Shown: piece after piece, positions 1 to 11,893 of the stretch
Layout: each line of letters opens with the position of its first letter
Position numbering within the stretch: position 1 is the first letter of the stretch
NCBI GenBank assembly: GCA_014898425.1
Contig: RCSZ01000004.1
Coordinates: 2,170,001 to 2,234,000, forward strand
Reading direction: 5' to 3'
From: Botryotinia globosa
Taxonomy: Eukaryota > Ascomycota > Leotiomycetes > Helotiales > Sclerotiniaceae
DNA length: 64,000 nt
Made by a program: the position numbers and the translations under genes
Notes under the pieces: generated by a model
Told to the model about the DNA's origin: nothing
Database searches by the model: none
Seen by the model: only the letters and a program-made list of their open reading frames with translations

Positions 1-2757
1 GATATCGATCTTTAATTAATATTGGAATTAATTCTTTATAATTAAAGGAAATCTAGAATTATATTTATCCAAAGTAAATCTAATATTACTAATATAAATT
101 CATAGGTATAGATTTTTTACTCCTCTCAAATATCTTTCATCTTAATAGGAAAGATATAATCTCCATATAATATTATTGCAATACTATTTGCAGATATAAA
201 TAGGATTTCTTTCTAAAAAGATTTCCAATTCTATTCGATATATTTGCTTTATTGAATAATATTAATCTGTATTTTTAGATTAATAAGATATTGAAATATT
301 ATTAGTTTGTTTTCTATATTAAAGATTATTATAATTATAAATATTATTTATTCTTCCTTTTTAGAGATTTAGTATCAATAGAATGTTTATTATTATTATT
401 AAATCTAAACATTTTCTATACAAATAGATTTGAAAGATTTATTGTTTTATAAATAATCAATTTTATTATAATTATTACTATAATATTTATATATTTAGGG
501 TTTTTGGTAATTGATAATATAATATTCCTTTTATTGATATTAATAATATTGAACTATTTGTATACAATTTATATACAATAAGTGAACAGGATATTTATTA
601 GTTTTATTCGAAGTATATTTCAAGGATTGATTTGATCCTTAGTTTTTATTATTTATATTTATAGATTTATTAGCTTCTTGATAAAGGTATTTATAGGAGT
701 TTTCATTTTGGATTGGGGATTGATTATACTTTCGATTATAATGCGATTTCTTTGCTTTGGATTTTTAATATAATTTATTCACATTTTCCAATTTATAAAC
801 TTGTTTTATAAAATCACTATATATTTCAGATTATTATAAGAATTCTATTATTCTTCGAATTATTTTAAATAGAAGTTCTAATAAAAGCCTTTCCTTCCAA
901 ATACTATCCGCTTTTAAATCGATTTTTTTTTTAAATAAATAACAAAAGTATTCATTATTTTACTTTCTTTTTATTTTATATATATCTTTTTTGAATTAAC
1001 AATTATTATTAGGATTTTTTATTTATAATAATATTATATATATATTCTTCACCTTTGAAATCTTTCCAATTTATTTATTTATTAGCTAATTCGTTTTTAT
1101 ATCAACACTATACTATTAAAAGTTGTTTTTCGAAATATTAAATAATATAATGTATTTTCTTTTTATTGATTGCAAAATGATATCCTTTATCAAATTGAAA
1201 TATAATCTTTATTTGAAAAAAAAAGTCTTTTATATTTCCAATATCTTTTCCTTTATATTATTTTAATCTTTATAATTTCGGAGATTTTTCTAACAAAGAG
1301 ATAAAATCCTAGTGAATTATATTTAATATGGATATTGAATTATTATAAACAATTAGAATAAATATATATAGAATATTATTTATAATTATTTTATAAACCT
1401 CTTTTATAATTACTATATCTTTTTATATTTCTTGAAATTACTAAATTAAGGTTATATTTTCTTTATTGATTGATTATAATAGAATTGTTTATATATCGAT
1501 ATTAATATCTTATAAAAATTAATCGGCATTTTGATCTAATTAGAATAGAATTATATTACACAATTTTATATTTATAATATTACTAGAAATTCTTTTTATA
1601 AAAACCATAATAATATTGATAGTTAATTAATAAATAATTTTTTTTAAAATTGATAAATTACTTTAAAAAAAAATGAAAAGAATTATTAAAATAGATAATA
1701 GTAATAAATCAATTTTAAATATATTTTGAAATATGATTTTTTATTGCTTTTCTAAAACTATTAAAAATATACAATTTATAGCAAATAAATTAATTTTGAT
1801 ATAAAAACCCGAAACTAGAAATTAGATTTCTAGAATATCTTAAAAAAAAAGGGTTTGTGAAATATTCTGAAATCAAGGAATCTATAATACAAAATAGGCT
1901 CAAGGGTCTTCCACCATATAGTTTTACGTGACTTATAACCTTGTGACCTTGACACTTTTTATCGAACTTTTTATTATAAAATCAATTAAACAATTGATAT
2001 ATTAATAACAACTCTTTTTATATATAAAAATAATATCATTCAAAAGCTATTAATTCAAAGAATATAAAAATATCAATTAATTATATTTCATAAATCATTT
2101 ATAACTACTATACCTATTAATAATAATATCTAATCTAGATTAGAATTTTGATATTCGCCGTACGGGGCATCCGTACTTTTTTTCGACTAATCAGCTTCCA
2201 GTTATAAACCGTGTTTTAAATCCTATATGTTAGGGAAGGGATGTAATTGAAAATCTATTAAAATAGTTATTTTATTTAATAAGGCTTTATTATTTAAGAT
2301 CTATTATATGGGCTATATTAGACGCCATTTTCTCGTACTCTAGAGGATAATGAAGTAACATAATGATTATATAATTTAATAATAATATTCAAAAAATCAG
2401 AAAAAACTAAATTATAATTATCCATATCAAAACTAAAACGAAATAGTTTCAGACTCTATAATAATAAACCTTTGGGAGGCCTCTATGCCTCGAAATCAAG
2501 GCCAAAAATTATGTAATCATCGTATGGTCTGAGGATAAGATAAAATCTATGTATAAAACCTTTTATATGCGTAGTGTACGTGCTGTGTCACGTGTTTTTA
2601 ACAATCATATTAACTAATAGATTCGATTAATATAAATTATAATAAAAACTCTAAAATCCCTATAACTTGATAATTGAAAGCTTATAGTAAGGCTTTATTT
2701 TATATAAAAAAGAAGAAAAGTATTAAATTAGTTTTTTCTGTAAAAAGAGGATTTAAA
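1..2757. repeat. AT-rich, gene-free block (RIP-like island)
   Basis: This stretch is overwhelmingly A and T, with stop codons in every frame and no usable open reading frame. Composition changes abruptly to ordinary coding-type sequence at about 2,760-2,800. In filamentous ascomycetes, blocks like this are usually transposons destroyed by repeat-induced point mutation, or subtelomeric/centromeric AT islands. No transposon protein can be recognised here, so the origin is inferred from composition alone. A few GC-richer patches survive near 1,890-1,960, 2,155-2,200 and 2,470-2,600. Confidence 0.75.
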
Positions 2758-3257
2758 TAATACTCGATTGAGTTTAGTTTTCTTAGCATATTGCCATTTC
2801 AATCGCTCCTATTCTCGGAAAAATTTTCCGTATCTCAATTCTGATGGACTTATGCATGCAAGCCAACACACCCCACTTTATTCTGTATCTATGTTGCCTC
2901 TCAATATCGGTTCGCCGTTTCCAGAGATGTGCAGGTTACACAGGATCGATGTCATCTTGATGGCGGCAGGTAGTGTTGCATATCCGTTTCCTCAAGGGTT
3001 ACCGGGTTGCATCACTCGTGACAGAATCGAGCCAGTGATGCTTAGGCGACTCGATCGTCGGCAAGCAACATTTCACGTCTTTGTGCTTGTTTTCATGCTA
3101 TTGCTTCACTACTCGTGAGATAGTCCGAGAATTTCTCAAATCTCTCCGCCCTCAAAAATCATGATGCCTTTGTCACAATAATTTGCGAAACCCTTCAATC
3201 CACCAGCTAGTCAAGTGTCTTTTTGCTTTCGAGCCATTTCACTTTACAGACCTTACA
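2758..3257. other. Intergenic: upstream region of the 782-aa gene
   Basis: This is the border between the AT-rich block and the first gene. It has normal base composition and a 116-codon open frame at 2,768-3,118 that starts with a non-ATG codon and resembles nothing I know. It most likely holds the promoter and 5' UTR of the gene starting at 3,258. No clear TATA box or other element stands out. Confidence 0.4.
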
Positions 3258-6094
3258 ATGTCGTTGAGTCTTTCTTCAGGCCCTTTCCAACTCGACACCA
3301 GTGGCAATGGGGACGAATTGCAGCATTACGATCAAGTTTGTGCCATCTCTCAAGCTGCCATCAACAGAAGCTTTGTAAAGCTTTTCGAGAAGCAGCCGCT
3401 TGCAGCACGATCGATTCACTGGAGCAATGAAAATGTTTTTGATGGACAGCTGGTAGCGACGATGCTGCCCCCTCAAATTGGTAAACATCAACTCCTATGG
3501 TCATTGCTAGTCAATGTATCAGCTTCATACTGCCGCCAGTCTGTTGATTACTGATTCAATGATTGTGCAGAACTTGATGTAGAATCCGGCGATAGCTCCA
3601 AGTTTACGCTCCAACTTCGCTTTGATCAGGGGAGAATTTTTCTTAGCCAAAATACCTATCAGACTATTGATGGCTGGGTGATTGCTTTAGGGCCGCTTTC
3701 CTTCGCAGATTGTCTGGATTCAACAATCGGAGATCTTACTGCGGCAGCGAATGTGGAAGATACGGAGGACAATGCGGTCTTTGGATCTGACAAGCCGACA
3801 AAGCTTTGCCCTGGAGAATACTCAATCCATCGCTTGTTTGCTGCTATTGCTGGTGAGGACTTATAAAAGAATTGCGGAGGCCAAAGTTAATTCGTCTTGA
3901 TATAGATCTCCCCTGGGGTAGCATCATATGGGAGCGTTCATACATGATGCAACCGGGTAGACAAAAACTCTCCCTTGAGCAGTGGGCCAAAGACCCCGCA
4001 AACAACGCTCTTTACAACGAGGTCCAGCAGTGTTTGAGGGAATGGACCCTAGAGAACCAACTTGCCTCTTGTTTTACACAAGGGATGTTGTTGAAAGTCC
4101 CCAAAGCAAAAGGTTAGTCCACGGGCAATGATTGTTGATGTCGCTAACTTCTTTGAAGTTAGTAGTGGGAAGGTAACGTTCGGTAAGTCTCTTCTGAGTG
4201 TCTCATAATATGGTTGTCCTGACTTTGGGTTAAGCTGCTAGAGCGCTCCGATTACAGAATTACCCCTATATAGAGGAAGAGAGACAGTTACTATTGTCAA
4301 AAAATAAGCAAGTCATGAAAGGTATAAATGGAAGCCCTTATAATTGTCTCTGCTTCTGCGAAGTGGTGGGAAGCAGAGTCGATCTTCCCACGACAAGATT
4401 CCTACCTTTTACTGTAAGATGATGATCTAAAGACACAATTGATTTTTCCCGGTGTAATAGATACCAACGCTGACTTTCTGACACAGGGAAACTTAGCAGG
4501 GCCTAGTAAAGAAACAAGTGGTGAGTATCTTGGAACTTTCATTCTCGACCACCGCCTCGTTTTCGGACAAATCCAGCTGTCATCAGCACTACAAGACCTT
4601 TGTGTTGCAATGCAGACAATACCGTTCGAACCTGAGACAAGGATTGGTGGAAGTTATCTAACTTCTGGCCGACGACTTCGCGTGGTTGGTAACACGGCAG
4701 ATTTGACAGATGGTAAACCATATCGTTGGGAACAACTAAAAGATGACACTGGGGCAAGTACCCGTATGTTAGCGGGAATTGCAGGAAGAAAAACGAGAAC
4801 CACGTCTATGGCGAACATAATATTAGAAGCTGGACCACAAATGACAACTCTCAAGGTAAGTGGCAATTATGCCTATACCTGTCGGACCGAACACTCAAGG
4901 TAGGTAGACCACCAAGTTTCCTTCGAGTACAGACTGACCAAGCAAAGCCTTGTTATAAGCGATATCGCTTCATGGACAGTCAATATTAGTGTCAGCGGCT
5001 CTCAAGATACTGTGGGTAACCTAGCCGTCTTAAATATCCCCAAAGCCATTTTAGAAGGATGTACAACAGAGAAAGACCCATACACTGGACTTGATATAAT
5101 CATACCCAATGACTTCTCTACCAATCTTACTGGAACCCCATCAGATCCAAAATGGGTTCTGATACGGTCAGCGATGAAAGTCAACATTGGCAGAGCTTTA
5201 TCGAAACTGTCTAGCGATTTAAACTTCCTTCAAGGTATCAATAAGTTCATATATGGAGGGAATGGCGAGTTTGTATTCGGACCAACCATGCTCAACGAAG
5301 ATCTGAGTGCATTTGCGACTATCAACTTCTCGTAAGTGCAACTAGCCCCTTGGTATATGAATTTATCACTAAAATGACGAATATCACGCAGGTTAGACGA
5401 AAGTCGAGTTGATTGGCCTTCTTTTGAAGCAAAGGGCGATGGCGACAACATTCTCGCAGAAAAATATACTTCCGACAGCTCTGTGACAAGCCTGCACCCG
5501 CGTCTAGACTGGACATCTGTTGTTGATGCATATGACTCCGCCACGCGAACCATCGATCTCACCCTGACTGTTCGGAACAGCTCCAATGATGGAATGGCTT
5601 TCAAGTCTGTTGTCGTCGTCTGCCTCAAAATGAAAGGATTAGAAGGTCAAACATTGTTTGACACGAGCCTGGACCACTGGAATGTGAAGGACTCCAGTGT
5701 TCAGTCTATCAAGCCTTGGTCAATTGCGACTGAAAAGATAAGCCAAACACTCGATCTGAGGGCAAGTAGTACCGATGCCGGGCTCCAATTAAACATTTTC
5801 CCTGCTGTCCTCGGTACTGCACACGATGGCACAGATTTACCTTCTAAGTTTATAGTTCCTTCAAAGGGATCTTTCACATTGAAACTGAAGGGACCAGTTC
5901 ACACGAAATCGGATGCTGGACTTTATGTCTTGCAACTAGATGAGGTGTGGACAGGTATTAGGGTAATCAAACCTATAGAAGGACGCGCTACTACGTTTCT
6001 GGTATTGGAACTGGATGCGGATAACCAAAATCCAACTCCCTATACTGTTACTCAAGCGGAGGCTGACGAGAAACGAGGAGTCTCACACGAATGA
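3258..6094 (+). CDS. Hypothetical 782-aa protein, eight exons
   Basis: I do not recognise this protein with confidence. Exons that close in frame are 3258-3480, 3571-3852, 3906-4112, 4159-4182 (24 nt), 4235-4321, 4461-4855, 4904-5331 and 5392-6094, giving 782 codons. Introns are 46-139 nt and GT-AG. The ATG at 3258 is preferred because the conserved-looking segment HYDQVCAISQAAINRSF follows it and runs into exon 2 without a break. No signal peptide or membrane segment is visible. The protein reads as soluble, beta-rich and mixed-charge. The N-terminal pattern (yDqVcaIs..aIN, then a gql.A.m.pPqI block) is loosely like bacterial TULIP/P47-type lipid-binding proteins, but this is a weak impression. 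The gene sits directly beside the AT-rich block, so it may be a variable accessory gene. The coding call is firm; the function is open. Confidence 0.7.
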
Positions 6095-7137
6095 TTACTT
6101 CTGTGTCAATCTTTAAAAAAAATTCATAGACTGAATTTTACTCAATCGATAGCTTTGATTTCTATACTTTCCTTGGTGGTTCGTTTTTCATTTTGATATC
6201 GTTTGTTGATTATTTCCAATGGTTACTTTTAAGCTTTTGGCATGAGATACTTGAATTTCCCAGTCATTGAGACTGAATTGTATGACAAAGGATCCCTAGA
6301 CATCCTGAAGCATGATACATTAAACTATTTTTGGGAGATAGTGAATGCCAAACTTTTCAATGCTTTCTGATAGATCTAAAAAATACCTGACAACCATAAA
6401 GCGCAACATAATCGTAAACAGCCGCTCATGCACTGAATACCTTTCCGATCACTTCCCTCCTGCAGAGCTTAAAGTATTATCACATCACTCACAATTTAGC
6501 CTTTACTGGAAGACAAAAAGACTCACTTCCGGAATCCAGAATGGTGTGAAGCGGGGAAGTAGTCTGAGTACAAGCATGGATTGCCGGTTGAACAAGGGAT
6601 CAAGACGCATATTTGTGAACACTCCATGTCAATACGTGGCTTTCGTATCTCTCTCCCCCTGCTCTCTTCACTCGGCATCATGCAAAAAGATAGGCATGAT
6701 GTGCACCATTAATCCAAGCTAGTTTTAACGGGCTTCTACACTCCGCTATAAACGACTTATTCTCATGTCAATCATCCAACCATCATAGTTGCACTTGGCA
6801 AAAAGATTAAAGTTCATCCCCTTTCATCACATTGCATCAGACTAACCATAAAATACAACCACTTGCATCTAATCTATCTTTTCCCTTTTCATTCTCTGGT
6901 TATATCATGTGTCATTCAATTCTCATAGATCGACGAAATTCAGTCACCCCGAGCTATTATAAATCCAATTTGAAGTTTGATCTAGTTCCTCCTCTTGCAA
7001 ATGTCATACAAAATCTTTTACTCTTCCTCTTTCGATTGTTGCATACCAAAGAACAGATATCTCAGAGAACGAAATCTTCTAACTGTTCCTTGTCTTTTCC
7101 AACCGAATAAATTATCGAATATATTTGGAAAGCAAAA
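6095..7137. other. Intergenic, no gene seen
   Basis: This gap of about 1 kb has a T-rich 3' flank after the first gene and a C/T-rich stretch before the next ATG. Short open frames at 6,345-6,722 and 6,832-7,110 have compositions typical of chance frames and no recognisable domain. It probably holds the 3' UTR of the upstream gene and the promoter of the propeller gene. Confidence 0.4.
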
Positions 7138-9257
7138 ATGGCTGTTTCCGCTATTCAAGGAGTTGTTATCTCAGCATTGAAGGCAGAGATGGAGTCTATC
7201 AGCCCGGACCAGTGAGTTGTAATCTGTATACTTGGTTCTTCTTGCTCTTGTCTCGCCCTTTTTTTGGAATCGAATCTTCCCCTACCCGTACCAAATCTTG
7301 ATTTATTATCAGCTCGTATTGTTGGTATCAACCCGATAGTGACTACGATTTCTTCTTGGTTTGAATTTTCTAGGCTACATTGATTTCGCGTGACTATTCT
7401 AGACTCGGACTCAGAGCTACGAGAGCTATAAGTGATACAGTTCGCGCGCTAGTGCGCAGAGTCAAATGAAAATTCATTCATATACCAAGGCAGATTTGGC
7501 TCCGAACTCGTTACTGACAAATCTTTCAGAGCTTCTTGGATAAGAGGTATGTCTCTTGAGACCCTAGCACGCGAAAACGCTCAAAATCTAGAATCTGGGC
7601 AGAGATTCATGATCTCTTCAAATCATGCATCGATCTAACATGGCTGAGCAACGTAGATTGGGAGGCAAAGAAGTGGGCCGAAGTCGACGAGAATGGTGTT
7701 TCGTGAGTTGATTTATTTACTGGTACCCTCTTAATAGTTTCATCTCAAAGTTATGGCTGTGAAAAGTGGTGGTGAAAACATTACTTCAACTCCTCAAATG
7801 CGATGTTAAAATCTATCCAGAGAATTTTGTACTTTACCTCTTAGCGCATCTCTGTTCTCAAATATCTGAAGTTTGGTCGCAGTCTTTTGCTACCTGTTGT
7901 CACTCGCCCTTAGCATAGGCCCTGTTCTTGTTTACAGTTGTCCCCAAAGGATCAAATGCATATCTCTGTAAAGCATTGGCCTGGAGTGATAAAATTGCTA
8001 ATTACATGTGGGTTTCTAGTGGCGAGATCTTTCTTTATGGCAAGAACCTAATCCTCTCATAAGGTTTATACCTGTGGCTAGCAAGGTCTAATATGTGTAG
8101 ATCCTGTTGTTGTGTCTTTGCCAAATCAAAAAGTTCACTGCTTTGCCGTGTAAGATCTTTATTGCCAGCTTGTATTGTTGCACATTCATATTCACATTTA
8201 ATAGAAAGTCCGATAGCAGAGTGTATCACAAGTGGTACGGTCAAACGACAGGATGGTCAACTTGGGTCTCCACGGGACAAGAATGCTATGTTACCCCTGT
8301 TGCTATCAATTACGGTCCTACCATGGAGGACGTCGCAGTCTTTGGGACTGGATGGGATGGTCTTCCTTGGGCGGGAATCGCTACCTCCGAGTGCGTTTTA
8401 TTTATAATCAAACACACTCAATATTCGGTTTGAAGCTAAACTTTTTGTCAGTTCGACCTTCAGTTTCAAGAAAATTGGTGACAGAGTCAAGAGAATGTAA
8501 GTTCCTTTCCGTACCATGAGCTACTCAATCGAATTTGCTAATACATTCAAAGACGAGACAGTTCTATATCAGCTTGCGCTTACGACGGTCGCATTTCTCT
8601 AATCGCTGTTGAACGAGCTACCTCTCAGATCGTGTACACCTGGTATCAAAATGATGTCTGGGCTACCTCCTGGACTAGCTTTGGTGGCTCATTTATTTGC
8701 TGTAGTAAACCAGTTATTGTTTCTTGCAAGCCATCGCGTCTCGATGTAATTGCGTTTTCAGAAAATTATAACTTGATGAGGTTGGTTTACCGAGGCGGTT
8801 CTGCTGGGCCTGCCGGAAATGGCTGGGAAAATTGGCAGAACTGCTCTGGTTCTTACATGTACAATGTAAGCACTTCTAAATTATTGCCCAGGATCCGAGC
8901 TCATTTTCCGGTGTAGCCAAGTGCCATGTCGATATCTCCTGGTCGTATTGATATTTTTGGTATCGGTAGCGATGCACAAATTTATCAGAGTACCATAACT
9001 ATCACAGGGAATGAAATTGGCACAGTTGCGCGGACATGTATTGGGGGGACATCAATATCTTCTCCAAAAACACAACTCATATCACCCGGTGTATTTTCAG
9101 TTATTACTAGGAAATCAAAGGGTGTTTTCCAGCAAAAGTAGTAAGTTAATGCGAGCCACATTTAGATCTTTTTTCTGATGATTATAGTCTCAACGCTTCT
9201 ACTGGTGTATGGACACCCAGCGGTGGCATGACGGAAATCGTCCCTCCTGCAGTATAA
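7138..9257 (+). CDS. PLL/fucolectin-like beta-propeller protein (345 aa)
   Basis: Eight exons close exactly in frame: 7138-7211, 7532-7546 (15 nt), 7592-7702, 8205-8390, 8452-8496, 8553-8865, 8917-9140 and 9188-9257. The first ~70 residues are helical and Trp-rich (IWAEIHDLFKSCIDLTW). From about residue 75 the protein repeats a propeller pattern: a Trp-containing strand (YHKWYGQTTGWSTW, VYTWYQNDVWATSWTSFGG, WENWQNCSG) followed by a strand such as SRLDVIAFS or GRIDIFGIGSDAQIYQS. This matches the repeat style of PLL (DUF346) and AAL-type sugar-binding propellers, which bind fucosylated or methylated sugars. There is no signal peptide, so a cytosolic lectin role, for example against grazers, is conceivable but inferred. 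The 502-nt intron 3 is long and could hide another exon. The fold is moderately sure; the ligand is unknown. Confidence 0.6.
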
Positions 9258-10111
9258 AGGAATGACAGGTATCATGATGGGAAGCAAATTGTTCTATGCG
9301 GAACTGGGTGCGGAAGTATCAAGCGCTGCTGAGATATTTGAGGATTGTTTCATGACTGTTCGATGAGATTAGTAGCAATTGATATTTAAATGAACTCTCC
9401 TTCTCAGAACATGAATTACTGTAAATTTCGAAATTTTAATTCTGGTAGTAGCTTATTGCAGGTATAAGCCTTTAGACAGCCCGTCAGTATTCAAAGTACA
9501 GAAGCCTACTGTTTCTGTACTGTTCAAGATTATCGTATGAGCTCTCTTGAGAAGTCATCGGTTGGATTCATTATAAACTATCCTCTATTGATGCGTTTTC
9601 CCAAGAATCTGCATAATAACTTTATTCAAGTTCATTTTACAGTGAAATATTCTTCATGCCATTGAACTATCTCGACTCCAAATTCTATGTACTTCCGTTT
9701 GGATCTGTATTCAAGGCATTAGGGGCAAATCTTTCATAGGCGATCATTTCTCTCCACTGCGAAATTGTTTACTTCATGATAATCTCAAATACACATTTAT
9801 GAACCTGAGAAAGCGCGCATATTGATGCATGCATCCATTCAATTAATAGCATCGTTGTATACAATATGAAGATAAATTTCCACGAACCAAGGAGAGAATC
9901 AGATCTAGCCAAACTAAACTATTCTTTCAAGCTGTCCCATTCCATGCAGTCCATAGAAGCTTTCCTATCTAGAGCCATCGACACTCAATGATTATTCGCC
10001 ACCCACCCAGTTCCATCCCGCCAAAAGCCATATCATACCGGGACATCCAAAGCGCCGCCGCCAACACAATACCCATCTAAACAAAATGAAGCCCCGACTT
10101 CAAATAATTGA
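9258..10111. other. Intergenic between propeller gene and kinase gene
   Basis: This gap of about 850 bp lies between two genes whose 3' ends converge. It is AT-biased and has no open frame of note. It presumably holds both 3' UTRs and polyadenylation signals. Confidence 0.4.
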
Positions 10112-11893
10112 CTATTTTAAAGGTGACGAATATTTCTTTTTCTTTTCCAATCCAACATACGAATCTTCTCGTGAACTTAAGCGACTCGTGTCTGCATCTC
10201 CTAAATCTTCCTCACAAACCCACCCCATATCAAATGCATATTGTAATACATCACCCGCACATCCTAAGCCCAATTCTTCTTCCTCTTCACCCTCACCCTC
10301 ACCTTCTCCTTTTCCATCACTTGCACCGTTTCCAGGTACCCAATCTGGATCTAAAAGCCACCTCAACTCCTCCGTCTCCCTCACCCATGCCTGTCTTCCC
10401 GGTTTTCCCCTGCCTCCCTTTGGCGCCACTTCCGTCAGATACTCCATCAAAAAGTACAACCACAACACATTGCTATATGGCATGTATTCTTCCCAAGAAT
10501 GTTTCTTTTGTTTGATAGCATCTCGTACAGCTTTCGAAGGTGTCTTGGCGTTAGTATTTGACGCGCCGCCAGAAAAAAGATAGGCACGCATTCGACGGTA
10601 GGTATCGAATTGAACTCCGGCAATAGTGGAGGGCTCAAAAGAGGAGAATACAGCAGTGTCGGATTCAAGGTTGTAGAAAACTGTTTCGGGCGCTGGAGAA
10701 GGATTAGAAGAGGTGCAAACAGGATAGATGGTGGCGCGGGACAGGCCATAGTCAAGAATTGTTATTTCGAGACCTGAGTTGCCAAATTTGTGGGGTGATT
10801 TTGAATTCGGTTTAGGAGCAGCCTGTGGGGGTGTGCGTTCGAGGATACAAATATTGTTCTCGTGAAGATCGCGGTGTTCAAATTCATGTTCTATTTCTGC
10901 CCTTGCGAGAGCGATGACGACACCTAAGAATATGTCCCACAGCTGATCGACATTCTTTATTGGGTATTTCTCCAAAACATGTCCCGCATCACCCAGTTCA
11001 ATAGCCAAGAAAACCGCGTGTTTGGATATCTTGTTTGGGTGTGGAAAGTACGATTCCCCACCAGCATCTAAGTGGCCTTCATATGCTGTTACAAACGCTG
11101 CTGGTGGTTTACCTTCTACTATGTGCGCGTCCTTGAACTTTACAAACCCGGGGATCTCTGTAAGGGCGTTCATAAGACGCATCTCAGACACGACAGTGTC
11201 TACCTTGATTGCAGTATCTGACTTCTTTGACGTGGGATCCGTAGGAACTTTGAGGCGTAGAAGTTTGAGAATAGAGGACCCGACTGGATTTGCTATGCGA
11301 AACACTTCTGCATATGATGCTTCGGCAATTTTCTGGATACTCGAACCGGGTGCTAGAACCTCGTCCCAGTTTTTAGTAGCTAGTGGGTAGCCGTTATCTT
11401 TTTCGTAGGCGGTCAAAAGGGGTGAGAGGGAGGCTGCGAGGCGTGGATTGATAGGGAGTGGCGTAGGGGAGATGGAAACGGGTGTATGAGGAATTGAGAC
11501 TTCGATTTTAGGTTCAATCGGTGCTAAAGTTTCCTCTAAGCTGACGATCGTTTCGATAGTACTGTCCACAGTTGTCTCGTCTGAGAGGCTTGGGGCATCT
11601 TGAGAAGAAGAGTCTTGATCAATATTTTCGAGGTCAAGAGGGTTGTTAAGACTGTTTACACGACTTTCTAGACTTGTCTTCTCAAGAAGAACAGTCACTT
11701 CGTCGGTACTTGCTAAGAGAGTTGTGTTTTCTAATAGATTCGTGATTTCCGCAATATCTCTCTGTGGAGATTGAGATTTGGAGGTTATAGTGGTATTTGT
11801 CTTTACTGGGGCAACTGATTGAGTCGTGGATCCAAAAATGGCTACAGCTGCCGCGCTTGCAGCAGGACGCTTTTTCCCATATTTTCGCGTCAT
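10112..11893 (-). CDS. Haspin-like serine/threonine protein kinase
   Basis: A single-exon 593-aa protein. Residues 1-180 are a low-complexity, Ser/Thr-rich tail. The kinase domain runs from about residue 185 to 440. The glycine-loop equivalent is EASYAEVFRI (191-200), the ATP lysine is in ILKLL (Lys210), the helix-C Glu is in SEMRLM (Glu237), the catalytic loop is HRDLHENN (340-347) and the metal-binding motif is DYG (381-383) in place of DFG. DYG with the HRDLHENN loop is a hallmark of haspin. Haspins phosphorylate histone H3 at Thr3 in mitosis and help place the chromosomal passenger complex; yeast homologues are Alk1/Alk2 and fission yeast Hrk1. The C-terminus adds an acidic Gly-Glu stretch. 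The gene is divergent from the CCDC47-like gene, with 677 bp between the starts. Confidence 0.9.
   Translation of the reverse strand: MTRKYGKKRPAASAAAVAIFGSTTQSVAPVKTNTTITSKSQSPQRDIAEITNLLENTTLLASTDEVTVLLEKTSLESRVNSLNNPLDLENIDQDSSSQDAPSLSDETTVDSTIETIVSLEETLAPIEPKIEVSIPHTPVSISPTPLPINPRLAASLSPLLTAYEKDNGYPLATKNWDEVLAPGSSIQKIAEASYAEVFRIANPVGSSILKLLRLKVPTDPTSKKSDTAIKVDTVVSEMRLMNALTEIPGFVKFKDAHIVEGKPPAAFVTAYEGHLDAGGESYFPHPNKISKHAVFLAIELGDAGHVLEKYPIKNVDQLWDIFLGVVIALARAEIEHEFEHRDLHENNICILERTPPQAAPKPNSKSPHKFGNSGLEITILDYGLSRATIYPVCTSSNPSPAPETVFYNLESDTAVFSSFEPSTIAGVQFDTYRRMRAYLFSGGASNTNAKTPSKAVRDAIKQKKHSWEEYMPYSNVLWLYFLMEYLTEVAPKGGRGKPGRQAWVRETEELRWLLDPDWVPGNGASDGKGEGEGEGEEEEELGLGCAGDVLQYAFDMGWVCEEDLGDADTSRLSSREDSYVGLEKKKKYSSPLK

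Noticed and set aside
2768..3118. 116-codon frame at the island border
   Set aside because: Begins at a non-ATG codon and has no protein-like pattern or splice link to the next gene.
3853..3905. Apparent frameshift or a 17-nt mini-intron near 3,866 in the 782-aa gene
   Set aside because: An ordinary 53-nt GT-AG intron (3853-3905) restores the frame exactly and gives ADLPWGSIIWERS.
4322..4460. Possible 19-nt mini-intron at 4414-4432
   Set aside because: A normal 139-nt intron (4322-4460) closes in frame and removes the need for it.
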